A stretch of DNA of 52,254 nt from Thiomargarita sp. (lineage in GTDB: Bacteria > Pseudomonadota > Gammaproteobacteria > Beggiatoales > Beggiatoaceae): assembly GCA_020718845.1 (NCBI GenBank), contig DYRG01000018.1, forward strand, positions 1 to 52,254, in the 5' to 3' direction. The position numbers were made by a program, and so were the translations under genes. Shown here piece by piece: positions 29,097-38,214 of the stretch (its first letter is position 1; every line of letters begins with the position of its first letter). The notes under the pieces were generated by a model. That model saw nothing but the letters and a program-made list of their open reading frames with translations. It was not told the origin of the DNA and did not search any database.

Positions 29097-31475
29097 ATGT
29101 TTTTCAAAAAAGCAACGCCATCGCGCGCCAAAACTAAAAATACTCGTGCGCCCGCGCCTAAACAGCCGTCGCCCTCTAAAAAATCCAATACATTCATGCG
29201 GATATTTCGCTGGGCGTTAGCGTTCGTTATTTTAATTCCTAGCCTTTCTTATACGATTTCTTTAGATACCGAAGTGCGCAACCAATTTGAAGGCAAGCGT
29301 TGGGCGTTGCCTGCGCGGGTGTTTGCGCGACCTTTAGAACTTTACCCTGGTTTGAGTTTGAATCCAAAGGATTTCCAATACGAATTAGAAAGCCTTGAAT
29401 ATCACTCGCAAGAAGAAAAACCTCAGCAAACGGGCGAATTTCATCGTAAAGGAAATGATTTCTATTTGGTGACACGTTCCTTTAAATTTTGGGATAGCGA
29501 AGAGCCCGCGCGTAAAATCCGCATTCGATTTGACGGCAATAAAATTGAAACCATTGCAGATTTAGAGACTCGAGAGTATTTGAACTTAGTTCGACTCGAT
29601 CCCGTTCTGATTGGAAAAATCTATCCCACGCATAAAGAAGATCGGATTTTAGCCAAACTAGATGAAGTTCCTCCGCATTTAGTAAAAGCCTTATTGTCGA
29701 TGGAAGACCGCTATTTCTACGATCATAGTGGAATTAGTTTGCGAGGCTTAGGACGTGCGATGTTTGTGAACCTTAAAAGTATGTCGTGGTCACAAGGCGG
29801 AAGTACCTTAACGCAACAGTTAATCAAAAACCATTTCTTAACTTCTGAAAAAACCATTCACCGTAAATTAAAAGAAGCATTAATGGCATTATTGCTTGAG
29901 TTTCATTACACCAAAAAAGAAATCTTAGAAGCCTATTTGAATGAAGTGTATTTGGGACAAGAAGGCGATTATGGCATTCACGGAATGGGTTTGGCGGCAC
30001 AATTTTATTTCGGTCGTCCTTTAAATCAACTCACACTTCCTCAATCGGCATTGCTAATTGGATTAGTGCGTGGGGCTTCAAAATACAATCCCAGAAAATA
30101 TCCAGATCGGGCAATTGAACGTCGTAACCTTGTGTTATCACAGATGTTTTCGCAAGGTATGATTACCAAAGAACAACACGATCAAGGGCATTCTGCACCA
30201 TTGGAAGTGAGTGAAGAAGCACCGAAAAGTTCCTCTCCATATCCCGCATTTCTGGAATTAGTAAGAAGACAATTAAAACGTGATTACAAAGAACAAGATT
30301 TGCAATCAGAAGGATTACAAGTTTTTACGACACTTGATCCTATTCGCCAACATCAAGCGGAGAAAGCCTTAACTGTTCAAGTTAAGAAATTAGAACGAGA
30401 GAATGCACATTTGAGAAAACGTTTAGATTCAGCGATAATTGCAACCTCACCATCGAGTGGAGAAATTCTCGCGTTAGTCGGTGGAAAAAATACTGAATTT
30501 GAAGGTTTCAATCGTGCATTAGATGCGTTGCGTCCGATTGGTTCATTGATTAAACCCGCAATTTATTTGACAGCCTTAGAAAATAGCAAAAAATATTCTC
30601 TAATTTCACCGTTAAATGATCGTAGTTTAGAATGGAAGATCAAAGAAACCAAACAAATTTGGTCGCCGAAAAACTATGACGGTAAAGAACACGGCACGGT
30701 TACTTTAAACAAAGCGTTAATGAATTCCTATAACTTGGCAGCAGTGCAACTGGGTCGACAATTAGGATTGGAAAAAGTTAAAGATACCTTATATCGTTTG
30801 GGTATTGAACGCGAATTATCTACTTATCCGTCGATGTTGTTAGGAAGTCTTGCGTTGACACCAATGGAAGTCACCCAAATGTATCAAACGATTGCGAGCG
30901 GCGGATCGAGAGTGCCGTTGCGAGGAATTCGAGAAGTCACCGCGCACGATGGAAAACCTTTGTCGCGTTATCCGTTAAATTCTGAGCAAGCCTTTGATGC
31001 TGCGAGTGTTTTTGTGTTAAGTTACGGAATGCAAAACGTCATTCGATACGGCACAGGGCGCGATGTCGCCAAAGAAATGATCCCCCGTGACTGGCGTTTG
31101 GCGGGCAAAACTGGCACAACCAACGAATATCGAGATAGTTGGTTTGCGGGATTTGGGGGCGATGTGTTGGCGGTGGTGTGGATGGGGCGCGACGACAATA
31201 AATCAACTGGCTTAACAGGCGGCGGCGGCGCGATGCGAGTGTGGGGCGAATTTATGAAAAACACCCGCCCGCAATCTTTAAGCAATCAATTACCCGAACG
31301 CACCGAATGGCGTTATGTGGGGGCGAAAGCGGGACGAGGCAAAATTCCCATCATTATCAATCATGAACGCGACAGCGAAACCGTCAAAGCGGCATTAGCG
31401 GCGGCTGAAGCGGCGGAAGAAGAAAAAAATTCCCAAAACAGCGTCGACGATGATGAATCCGAAAAATCCGAATAA
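29097..31475 (+). CDS. mrcB: Penicillin-binding protein 1B (bifunctional peptidoglycan synthase)
   Basis: PBP1b polymerises glycan strands and cross-links peptides. The 792-residue protein has a basic Pro/Lys-rich cytoplasmic tail, a membrane helix at about 34-54 and a UB2H-like domain to about 145. The GT51 transglycosylase has SMEDRYFYDHSG, GGSTLTQQLIKNHFL and YLNEVYLGQ. The transpeptidase has the nucleophile serine in RPIGSLIKP, SYN in LMNSYNLAAVQLG and KTG in LAGKTGTTNEYRDSWFAG. The C-terminus ends in an acidic tail. A toxin-antitoxin module follows at 31544; its right-hand flank carries a partial copy of the mrcB 3' end (see repeat). Confidence 0.97.
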   Translation: MFFKKATPSRAKTKNTRAPAPKQPSPSKKSNTFMRIFRWALAFVILIPSLSYTISLDTEVRNQFEGKRWALPARVFARPLELYPGLSLNPKDFQYELESLEYHSQEEKPQQTGEFHRKGNDFYLVTRSFKFWDSEEPARKIRIRFDGNKIETIADLETREYLNLVRLDPVLIGKIYPTHKEDRILAKLDEVPPHLVKALLSMEDRYFYDHSGISLRGLGRAMFVNLKSMSWSQGGSTLTQQLIKNHFLTSEKTIHRKLKEALMALLLEFHYTKKEILEAYLNEVYLGQEGDYGIHGMGLAAQFYFGRPLNQLTLPQSALLIGLVRGASKYNPRKYPDRAIERRNLVLSQMFSQGMITKEQHDQGHSAPLEVSEEAPKSSSPYPAFLELVRRQLKRDYKEQDLQSEGLQVFTTLDPIRQHQAEKALTVQVKKLERENAHLRKRLDSAIIATSPSSGEILALVGGKNTEFEGFNRALDALRPIGSLIKPAIYLTALENSKKYSLISPLNDRSLEWKIKETKQIWSPKNYDGKEHGTVTLNKALMNSYNLAAVQLGRQLGLEKVKDTLYRLGIERELSTYPSMLLGSLALTPMEVTQMYQTIASGGSRVPLRGIREVTAHDGKPLSRYPLNSEQAFDAASVFVLSYGMQNVIRYGTGRDVAKEMIPRDWRLAGKTGTTNEYRDSWFAGFGGDVLAVVWMGRDDNKSTGLTGGGGAMRVWGEFMKNTRPQSLSNQLPERTEWRYVGAKAGRGKIPIIINHERDSETVKAALAAAEAAEEEKNSQNSVDDDESEKSE

Positions 31476-31543
31476 AATATGTTAGTCGTTATTTTGCATA
31501 ATCCATTGATTTTATTTGATTTTTTAAGAGGAGGTTAAAAATA

Positions 31544-31768
31544 ATGAATTTATCGATTGAGGAACTCACGACAACTTTTTGCAGTTTGCCAGAGCAAGAT
31601 CAACAGGAAGTTTTTGATTTTATGTATTTTCTAAAAACCAAATCGGCGAGAGTGCAAACGAAACATTACAAACCATTAAAATTAGGTTTGTTCAAAGGAC
31701 AAATAAGAATGAGCAATGATTTCAATGAACCCTTACCCGATAGTTTTTGGTTAGAAGGAAAACTGTGA
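31544..31768 (+). CDS. DUF2281/VapB-like antitoxin
   Basis: The 74-residue protein begins with SIEELTTTFCSLPEQDQQEV and continues VFDFMYFLKTKS, the typical DUF2281 N-terminal helices. The C-terminal part has KLGLFKGQIRMSNDFNEPLP, then DSFW. This C-terminal MSxDFxxPLP pattern is characteristic of antitoxins paired with PIN-domain toxins. GAGGAGG about 9 bases upstream is a strong ribosome site. The last bases (GTGA) are shared with the toxin start. It should bind and neutralise the PIN toxin and repress the operon. Confidence 0.88.
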   Translation: MNLSIEELTTTFCSLPEQDQQEVFDFMYFLKTKSARVQTKHYKPLKLGLFKGQIRMSNDFNEPLPDSFWLEGKL

Positions 31769-32151
31769 AATTATTGCTCGATACTCATGCTTTTATTTGG
31801 CTTAACGATAATCCATTGCAACTCTCTGAAAAAATCATTGCAATGTGTTCTTCAGGAGAGCATAAATTTTTCTTGAGTATTGTATCAGCATGGGAAATGC
31901 AAATTAAATCTCAATTAGGAAAGCTAGATTTATCTATGCCAGTTAGAGAGTTAATAGAAACGAATATTAATGAAAATAATATTTATTTGTTACCAATTAC
32001 GTTATCAGATATTGAACAACTAGAAAAGCTACCATTACATCACAAAGACCCGTTTGACCGTATAATAATTGCTCAAGCAATGCTTGGTGATTTTACAATT
32101 GTTAGCATAGATAGTGCTTTTGCTAATTATGATGTTCCTGTGATTTGGTGA
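31765..32151 (+). CDS. VapC-like PIN-domain ribonuclease toxin
   Basis: The protein is 128 residues from the GTG at 31765, which overlaps the antitoxin stop by 4 bases. A TTG at 31747 would only add residues read in another frame inside the antitoxin gene. The PIN acidic residues are in place: Asp6 (LLLDTHAFIW), Glu44 (SAWEMQIK), Asp98 (DPFDRIIIAQA) and Asp116 (SIDSAF). VapC toxins cleave tRNA or rRNA when the antitoxin is lost. The module lies between mrcB and a TPR gene. Confidence 0.9.
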   Translation: MKLLLDTHAFIWLNDNPLQLSEKIIAMCSSGEHKFFLSIVSAWEMQIKSQLGKLDLSMPVRELIETNINENNIYLLPITLSDIEQLEKLPLHHKDPFDRIIIAQAMLGDFTIVSIDSAFANYDVPVIW

Positions 32152-32226
32152 ATTTAATAATGACGAGTGAAATGTTGAAATGAAGAAGAAAAATTCTCAA
32201 ACAACTCAGAAAAGCCAGAATAAAAT

Positions 32227-32631
32227 ATGCTTAAATATCATTTGCTTATAATGTGGATGGGGATATTTTCCCCCCAATGGATCAGTGCCGAACCATCAAA
32301 TGCGGTGTCCGCGCTGCTCAAAGAATCCCGCGACGAATACGCCCAAAAACGCTACGAACAATCGGCGGCATTATTAGAGCGGGCGTTGCGCATCGAACCT
32401 CGCAATTCGATTTTGTGGCATGATTTGGCGGGCGTGCGGTTGGAACAAGAAGAATGGCGCAAAGCAATGAGTTTGGCAGCGCGTTCAAATGAATTATCGG
32501 GCGATAACAAATGGTTACGCATTCGAAACTGGACAATTATCTCGTTGGCGTGCAAAGGTCTCAATGATAAAAATTGCGTCAAAGATGCTCAAAGTCGTGC
32601 GCAATCCATCGCTAATGGTATTAATAAGTAA
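32227..32631 (+). CDS. Secreted TPR protein
   Basis: The 134-residue protein has a short signal peptide (MLKYHLLIMWMGIFSPQW, cleavage probably after ISA). One or two tetratricopeptide repeats follow (YAQKRYEQSAALLERALRIE, then ILWHDLAGVRLEQEEW). Small TPR proteins after mrcB are common in gammaproteobacteria and may serve the cell-wall synthase, though that is inference. The start lies in the second copy of the mrcB-end repeat (AATAAAATATG). This suggests that the gene originally began directly after mrcB. gspC follows without a gap. Confidence 0.8.
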   Translation: MLKYHLLIMWMGIFSPQWISAEPSNAVSALLKESRDEYAQKRYEQSAALLERALRIEPRNSILWHDLAGVRLEQEEWRKAMSLAARSNELSGDNKWLRIRNWTIISLACKGLNDKNCVKDAQSRAQSIANGINK

Positions 32632-33432
32632 ATGAATTTATTGCGTTTTCCGCTATTTACCCTCAATCTTTTCTTAGCAGTTTTGTTGGGTTTTTTTGTG
32701 ACGCGCTTGTTTTTGCCCCAATTGCCTATTTTCCCAACTGCCCCGCCTGTTTTAAAAAACGAATTAAATCAACGAGTTAAAATAGATATTTCTCCGCTTT
32801 TAAATCGACGGTGGTTTGGACAATTGCCTTCAAACCCTATAAAAAACGTTCAACTCCCTGAAACTGCTCTAAATTTAACCTTGCAAGGCATACTTTACAG
32901 CGACGATCCGCAACAAACAAAAGCAATCATCGCGGGATCGGACAATAAAAGTGCCTTGCATCGAATTGGACAAACTATTCAAGGTGCTGTTTTACAAGAG
33001 ATTTTCCCCGATCGGGTGATTTTACAGCGTAATGGAATTCAAGAAACGTTAAAACTCAAAAAAGAAACCACGACTTCTTCTGAAAGTTCCTCACAAGTTT
33101 CTCCCGCAGTTTCTCAACCACAAATTAACTTAAAAGATTACCGCCAACAACTCATCGACAAACCCACCAATTTAAGCAAAGTTGTTCGCATCAAACCATC
33201 CGAAACCAATGGAAAATTAGCGGGTTATGAATTAAATGCGGGTAATGATCCTCAAATATTTCAACAGCTTGGCTTTCAAAATGGCGATATTGCGATTAAA
33301 ATCAATGACATACCTTTAGATGTGCCGACCCAAAGTTTCAATGCTTTGCAACAATTATCCTCTGCAAAAATGCTCAAAGTTGATATTTTACGCAAAGGCG
33401 TTCCTCAAACTATTTCAATCAATCTCAATTAA
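32632..33432 (+). CDS. gspC: GspC-like type II secretion inner-membrane protein with PDZ domain
   Basis: The 266-residue protein has one N-terminal membrane helix (about 8-28). The homology region follows (LNLTLQGILYSDDPQQTKAI, then IIAGSDN and GAVLQEIFPDRVILQRNG), which contacts the GspD secretin in known systems. A Ser/Thr-rich linker precedes a C-terminal PDZ domain (FQQLGFQNGDIAIKINDIPL). This is the GspC layout. The rest of the gsp cluster is not in the window. It sits between the TPR gene and a flippase gene, each abutting the next, so it is probably an orphan or detached gspC gene. Confidence 0.85.
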   Translation: MNLLRFPLFTLNLFLAVLLGFFVTRLFLPQLPIFPTAPPVLKNELNQRVKIDISPLLNRRWFGQLPSNPIKNVQLPETALNLTLQGILYSDDPQQTKAIIAGSDNKSALHRIGQTIQGAVLQEIFPDRVILQRNGIQETLKLKKETTTSSESSSQVSPAVSQPQINLKDYRQQLIDKPTNLSKVVRIKPSETNGKLAGYELNAGNDPQIFQQLGFQNGDIAIKINDIPLDVPTQSFNALQQLSSAKMLKVDILRKGVPQTISINLN

Positions 33433-34824
33433 ATGTTGCTCAAAATTCGTTTTCTGTTAGCGTTATTAAGTTGGCATCCTTTTGAAACCGATACCGAAGA
33501 AGGAAGATCAAAAGAACGTTACCGACGAATTCTTTGGACAACCCTTGCTTCAGCCTTTGCAAAATTTACGGGTGTTCTCACTTCAATTGTAACTATTCCT
33601 CTCACTTTTAATTATTTAGATGTTGAGCGTTTTGGTTTGTGGATGCTCTTTAATACGTTGGTTGCGTTCTTTACTTTTGCGGATTTTGGCGTGGGTTATG
33701 GTTTATTAAATTCCATTGCCAATGCGAAAGGAAAAGATGATAAGAATGCAATTCAAACTTACATTGCAAGTGGAATCACTATTTTATGGGTAATTGCATT
33801 TCTATTAATACTAATCTTCTTAGCACTTTATCCCTTTATAAAATGGGAAAAAGTCTTTAATGTTTCCTCTCAATTAGCAATCGAAGAAAGTTATTCTGCT
33901 ACTATTGTTTTTGCGATGTGTATTTTTTTAGCAATTCCATTGAATATTATTCAAAAAATTCAATCTGCTTTACAAAGAGGATTTGCAGCAAATCTTTGGC
34001 AAGGTATTGCAAGTTTGGCATCATTTATCGGGATACTTTCAAGCGTCTATTTGAAATTGAACCTTATGTGGTTAGTTTTTTCTTTATTAGGATTACCTCT
34101 TTTAATTAACTTATTGAATAATTTATGGTTTTTTTATTTAAGCCGAAATCGTTTAGTTTTAAATATCAAACTATCGCATTGGAAAATAATTAAAGAAATT
34201 TTAAGCAAAGGAAGTTTATTTTTTGTATTATATTTTTGTGGTGCATTTGCAATATCGATGGATAATTTATTGATTGCCCAATGGTTAGGTGCAGCAATGG
34301 TAAGTCATTATGCGGTGACTGAGAAACTTTTTAGTTTTATTAGTTTGATTATTTTGTTATTTATTTTGCCATTATGGGCGGCGTACACTGAAGCCTTTTC
34401 GAGAGGAGATCAAACGTGGATCAGAAAAACTTTAAAACGTTCAATTGTAATGTCGTTAGGGATTTCTAGTTGTTTATCATTGTTATTAATTATTTTTGGA
34501 GAACAATTGATTTGGTTATTAATGAATAAAAACGTTGAAATTCCTTTGATGTTATTAATAGGTTTTGGGGTATGGAAAATCGTCGAAGCAATGGGGATGA
34601 CATTATCTATTTTCCTCAATGGTGCAAATGCAATTCGTGAACAAGCAATTGTTTCAATATGTTGGGCATTTGCTTCGGTCACAATTAAAATAATTTTAAT
34701 CAATTATATTGGGATTATTGGCGTGATTTGGGGGTCGTTTATTGCTTACACTTTATTTATGTTATTTCCTTTCATTTATTTCACAAAAAATATTTTATAT
34801 CATCAGACATTAAAGAAATCTTAA
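33433..34824 (+). CDS. Wzx-like oligosaccharide flippase
   Basis: The 463-residue integral membrane protein has about 12-14 hydrophobic helices. Its N-terminal segment LASAFAKFTGVLTSIVTIPL, followed by YLDVERFGLWMLFN, is characteristic of polysaccharide biosynthesis transporters of the MATE/MOP superfamily. It should flip lipid-linked glycans across the inner membrane. No glycosyltransferases adjoin it, although a GH57 glycosidase converges on it. The AUG directly abuts the gspC stop. Transcription ends at the hairpin 34812-34850. Confidence 0.85.
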   Translation: MLLKIRFLLALLSWHPFETDTEEGRSKERYRRILWTTLASAFAKFTGVLTSIVTIPLTFNYLDVERFGLWMLFNTLVAFFTFADFGVGYGLLNSIANAKGKDDKNAIQTYIASGITILWVIAFLLILIFLALYPFIKWEKVFNVSSQLAIEESYSATIVFAMCIFLAIPLNIIQKIQSALQRGFAANLWQGIASLASFIGILSSVYLKLNLMWLVFSLLGLPLLINLLNNLWFFYLSRNRLVLNIKLSHWKIIKEILSKGSLFFVLYFCGAFAISMDNLLIAQWLGAAMVSHYAVTEKLFSFISLIILLFILPLWAAYTEAFSRGDQTWIRKTLKRSIVMSLGISSCLSLLLIIFGEQLIWLLMNKNVEIPLMLLIGFGVWKIVEAMGMTLSIFLNGANAIREQAIVSICWAFASVTIKIILINYIGIIGVIWGSFIAYTLFMLFPFIYFTKNILYHQTLKKS

Positions 34825-34850
34825 AAACCAAATGTTTAAAAGATTTCTTT
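34812..34850. terminator. Bidirectional terminator between flippase and GH57 genes
   Basis: AAAGAAATCTT (34812-34822) pairs perfectly with AAGATTTCTTT (34840-34850) around a 17-base loop. The left arm overlaps the flippase stop, and A and T runs lie on each side. It fits the convergent gene pair. Confidence 0.7.
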
Positions 34851-34864
34851 AGTTTAAAAAGAGC

Positions 34865-36553
34865 TTAGTTTCTACGCATCACTCCACCTGATTCAGGCGC
34901 ACCGCCACCATGCGTGAACGCACAACCCAAATAATCTGGCGGTTCAACGCCCAATAAATGGTACAAAGTCGCTAATTGCAAGCGAAAAAGCCGCTCAAAA
35001 TCACTCACCGAATGCGAGGGATTGTAATCCCCAAACCACCAAAACCAATCCGATCCTTCACAAATGGCTAATTGACGTTCGGCGGCAAGTCGTTGTTCTT
35101 TATCTAATTTATTGATTTTTTTATCAAAAGCGCGTTTTGCTTCGATCAACATTTCCCACCCACGATTTTTGTCACGATCGCCGATCCACGTCGAAAATGT
35201 TCCATACACCCAACTTCCTGCGACTAACATCGGCAACGTGGCTTTTGGGACGGGTCGTTTTAAGCATTCGGAAAAAGTCGTTAATTTCAAATATGGACTT
35301 GCTGCAAGTCTTTGATATAAAACGCTTAAAAAATAAAACCCATTTTCTGGATAATATTCCCACGCATTTTCGCCATCTAAAATCAAAGAAACTACTTTTT
35401 GTTGTGGATCAAAATGACTGCGCGCAATGTCTTCTAACTGATTGATTAAATTAGTAACTGCATCATCAGCGTGCCATTTTGAGTATTCAAACCCAATTAA
35501 GTCTGATAATTTATCATCTCTAAAAAAGCAGGCAATTTCAGAGTTTTGCAAATGAAAGGCTTGATGTGCCGATAATTGTTCGGTTTTGGCTTGCGTGAAA
35601 CTATGACGCAACACACTTTCGCCAGATGCAACCCATTGAAAATTAACCTTTTCTAAACTTCGAATCGTCGCGTCGCTAATTCCACCTTCGGAGGGCCAGC
35701 AACCCTGCGGTTTAATCCCAAAACATTTCTGAAAAACCTCTAAACCGGTTTGAATATGCCAATTTACCCGCGTTTCTCCGCCGTCGTATTTCTTATATTT
35801 GGGGAGATGAATATTTGGCATCGATTCTTTCGCACTTTGAACATCTAATAATAGAGGAAGAATGGGGTGCGCATACGGGGTCATTGATAATTCAACTTGA
35901 CCTTTCTCAGCTAAGGCTTTGAAACGAGGAATCACGCTGCTGGTTAATTCACAAATGATTTCTAAAAGCTCACGGCGTTCATGTAATGTAAAGCTATGAC
36001 CTTTGCTCATTAAACGTTGAATATTTGGATTAGTACGACGAACCGTTTCTCCTAACCACGCCAAATGATACCACATCAAAATATCTACTAAAAACTGATG
36101 GTTAAGATAACGCACCGCGTCGATGTTGTGTTGCAACCAATCGGAGATTTCCGCTAATCTGCGAAAAGCTGGAAATCGATCAATAATTCGTCCTTTATTA
36201 GCTCGTAAACAGGCTTTAATTAAAGAAAGTCGTTGCTCAGTTTCTACCGGTAAGGCGGGATTAACTAACGCATAGAGAAAGGGATCGCGCAAACCCTCAC
36301 CATTTTGTAAGAACGTGTGCATTTGTTGTGAATAATCTTGCAATTGTTCTAATAAAGTTGGCGCGAAATTAACCACCGCCCGCGCTTGGGGTTGATTTTC
36401 TAAATGCGCTGCCATATCCACATAATCTTTAATGGCGTGCAAATACGCCCAAGGCTGTTGATATTCCCCACGATTTCCGGCTCGATATTCGGGTTGGTGC
36501 ATATGCCAACATATCACCACATTTAAACGGTTGTGGTTGTTTTTATTCAACAT
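34865..36553 (-). CDS. Glycoside hydrolase family 57 protein
   Basis: GH57 enzymes act on alpha-glucans (amylase, amylopullulanase, branching or transferase activities). The 562-residue protein shows NVVICWHMHQPEYRA near the N-terminus. It also has the nucleophile region GCWPSEGGISD and the acid/base region LILDGENAWEYYPENG. The ATG at 36553 has GAGAGGGG about 9 bases upstream. An upstream-extended reading to 36640 is less likely. No signal peptide is seen. Its product may work on glycogen-like stores or on a surface glycan. No glycogen genes are adjacent. The C-terminus ends in THGGGAPESGG. Confidence 0.88.
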   Translation of the reverse strand: MLNKNNHNRLNVVICWHMHQPEYRAGNRGEYQQPWAYLHAIKDYVDMAAHLENQPQARAVVNFAPTLLEQLQDYSQQMHTFLQNGEGLRDPFLYALVNPALPVETEQRLSLIKACLRANKGRIIDRFPAFRRLAEISDWLQHNIDAVRYLNHQFLVDILMWYHLAWLGETVRRTNPNIQRLMSKGHSFTLHERRELLEIICELTSSVIPRFKALAEKGQVELSMTPYAHPILPLLLDVQSAKESMPNIHLPKYKKYDGGETRVNWHIQTGLEVFQKCFGIKPQGCWPSEGGISDATIRSLEKVNFQWVASGESVLRHSFTQAKTEQLSAHQAFHLQNSEIACFFRDDKLSDLIGFEYSKWHADDAVTNLINQLEDIARSHFDPQQKVVSLILDGENAWEYYPENGFYFLSVLYQRLAASPYLKLTTFSECLKRPVPKATLPMLVAGSWVYGTFSTWIGDRDKNRGWEMLIEAKRAFDKKINKLDKEQRLAAERQLAICEGSDWFWWFGDYNPSHSVSDFERLFRLQLATLYHLLGVEPPDYLGCAFTHGGGAPESGGVMRRN

Positions 36554-36701
36554 TTTTTTATCCCCTCTCGGTGTATTTGTGCAACAATGTGAGTTATTTG
36601 GTAATTTTGATACTATAAACACCTGTGTGGCTAGAAACAAGCGTATTTTCTAATAAATGGCATGGTAAAATAGCTCGATAACTAACCATTTGGAAGAGCT
36701 T

Positions 36702-37610
36702 ATGAATTTTTTTGAGAATGATTTGAATGAGTTACATACTTTGCGCGATTTTGTGCGATGGGGCGCGAGCCGTTTTAATGAGGCAAATTTATTTTTTGGA
36801 CACGGTACGGATAACGCTATCGACGAATCAGTTGCTTTAATTTTGCACGCTTTGCATTTAAATCAAAACTTACCCGACAGTTTGTGGGCTTGTCATTTAA
36901 CTTCAAATGAAAAACAACAAATTTCTCAATTATTTCAACGACGTATTAATGAACGCATTCCCGCCCCTTATTTGACCAACGAAGCATGGTTTGCGGGTTT
37001 GAGTTTCTATGTTGATCAAAACGTTTTAATTCCACGTTCTCCGATTGCAGAATTAATCGAACAACAATTTGATCCTTGGTTAGAAACTGATCACATTCAA
37101 ACCGTTTTAGAAATCGGAACGGGCAGTGGTTGTATTGCAATTGCAACTGCGTTAGTTTTAACTGATGCTCACGTTGATGCGGTGGATATTTCTTCTCAAG
37201 CGATTAAAATAGCTCAAAAGAACATTGAAACTTATGATTTAATCAATCGCGTCACTTTATTGGAAGGCGATGTGTTTGAACCCGTTCAAAATAAAAAATA
37301 CGATTTGATTATTTGTAATCCGCCGTATGTTGACGCATTTGAAATGGAGAATTTACCACCTGAATTTCAACACGAACCGCGTTTAGCATTAGAAGCTGGA
37401 AATGATGGTTTAGATATTGTCAGAAAAATTTTACAGCAAGCGCGTAACTATTTGAATGATAAAGGATTATTGATCGTCGAAGTCGGTGCAAGTCAACCTA
37501 CTTTATTAGAAACCTATCCCGACGTTGATTTTATTTTCCCCGATTTCAAACGTGGTGGCGACGGCGTATTTTTACTCACCAAACAACAATTAGAAACTTA
37601 TTCATTTTGA
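36702..37610 (+). CDS. prmB: Ribosomal protein L3 N5-glutamine methyltransferase PrmB
   Basis: PrmB methylates a glutamine of ribosomal protein L3. The protein (302 residues from the ATG at 36702, with GGAAGAG upstream) carries the HemK-type SAM motif EIGTGSGCIAIATAL and the catalytic NPPY in ICNPPYVDAFEM. The N-terminal FFGHGTDNAIDESVALIL is typical of PrmB rather than PrmC. An in-frame TTG at 36690 is less likely. It is divergent from GH57. The Uma2 gene follows 16 bases later. Confidence 0.93.
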   Translation: MNFFENDLNELHTLRDFVRWGASRFNEANLFFGHGTDNAIDESVALILHALHLNQNLPDSLWACHLTSNEKQQISQLFQRRINERIPAPYLTNEAWFAGLSFYVDQNVLIPRSPIAELIEQQFDPWLETDHIQTVLEIGTGSGCIAIATALVLTDAHVDAVDISSQAIKIAQKNIETYDLINRVTLLEGDVFEPVQNKKYDLIICNPPYVDAFEMENLPPEFQHEPRLALEAGNDGLDIVRKILQQARNYLNDKGLLIVEVGASQPTLLETYPDVDFIFPDFKRGGDGVFLLTKQQLETYSF

Positions 37611-37626
37611 AATTGAGGAACACAAA

Positions 37627-38205
37627 ATGGGACTTGCATTAGAACTTATGAGTGAAAGCGCGTATTTAGCATTTGAAAAAGTGAGCAAAATCAAACACGA
37701 ATATGTATGCGGTCGGGTTTTTGCAATGGCGGGAACAAGCAAAAAACACAATAAAATTTCTTTAAATGTTGGTTTTCAATGTCGACAAGCCGCTAGAAAT
37801 ACAAATTGTGAAGTGTATATTGCTGATGTTAAACTGAAAATTGCACATCGAGAAAATTATTATTATCCCGATGTGATGGTCGGTTGTGAAGAAGAAAATA
37901 ATGATTATTTTATAGAGAAACCGTGTATTTTAGTTGAGGTAACTTCTAAATCCACAGAAACCATTGATCGGCGAGAAAAATTAAGTTCTTATAAAAGCAT
38001 TGAATCATTGCAAACGTATTTAATTGTTTCTCAAGAAATAATGTTTATAGAAGCATATCAACGGCAACAACAAACTTGGTTAATGACACATTACACGCAA
38101 CCCAATGAATTTATTGAATTACCTTGTTTAAATACAAATATATCTGTTGAAGAAATTTACGAATCAATCGATATTTCTAATCATCAATTTAGCAGTGAAA
38201 CATAA
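37627..38205 (+). CDS. Uma2/DUF820 family putative endonuclease
   Basis: Uma2 proteins are PD-(D/E)XK-fold proteins of uncertain biological role, abundant in cyanobacteria and in large sulfur bacteria. The 192-residue protein has the core pattern YYYPDVMVGC (acidic residue) and ILVEVTSKSTETIDRREKL (E-x-x-S/K region). KHEYVCGRVFAMAGTSKKHN at residues about 23-42 is also typical. It lies between prmB and the restriction-modification pair with short gaps. No link to the R-M system can be shown beyond adjacency. Confidence 0.9.
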   Translation: MGLALELMSESAYLAFEKVSKIKHEYVCGRVFAMAGTSKKHNKISLNVGFQCRQAARNTNCEVYIADVKLKIAHRENYYYPDVMVGCEEENNDYFIEKPCILVEVTSKSTETIDRREKLSSYKSIESLQTYLIVSQEIMFIEAYQRQQQTWLMTHYTQPNEFIELPCLNTNISVEEIYESIDISNHQFSSET

Positions 38206-38214
38206 GACAAAAAA

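Larger units (their letters stand above)
31416..32229 (+). repeat. Imperfect direct repeats flanking the toxin-antitoxin module
   Basis: The mrcB 3' end (31416-31481) is partly repeated at 32182-32229. Both copies start with GAAGAAGAAAAA and have ATTC-CAAA. They end with the identical GAATAAAATATG (31470-31481 and 32218-32229). The second copy lacks about 17 bases. In mrcB and in the copy the frame reads KNSQ. The VapBC-like pair lies between them, as if inserted with duplication of its target. Confidence 0.6.
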
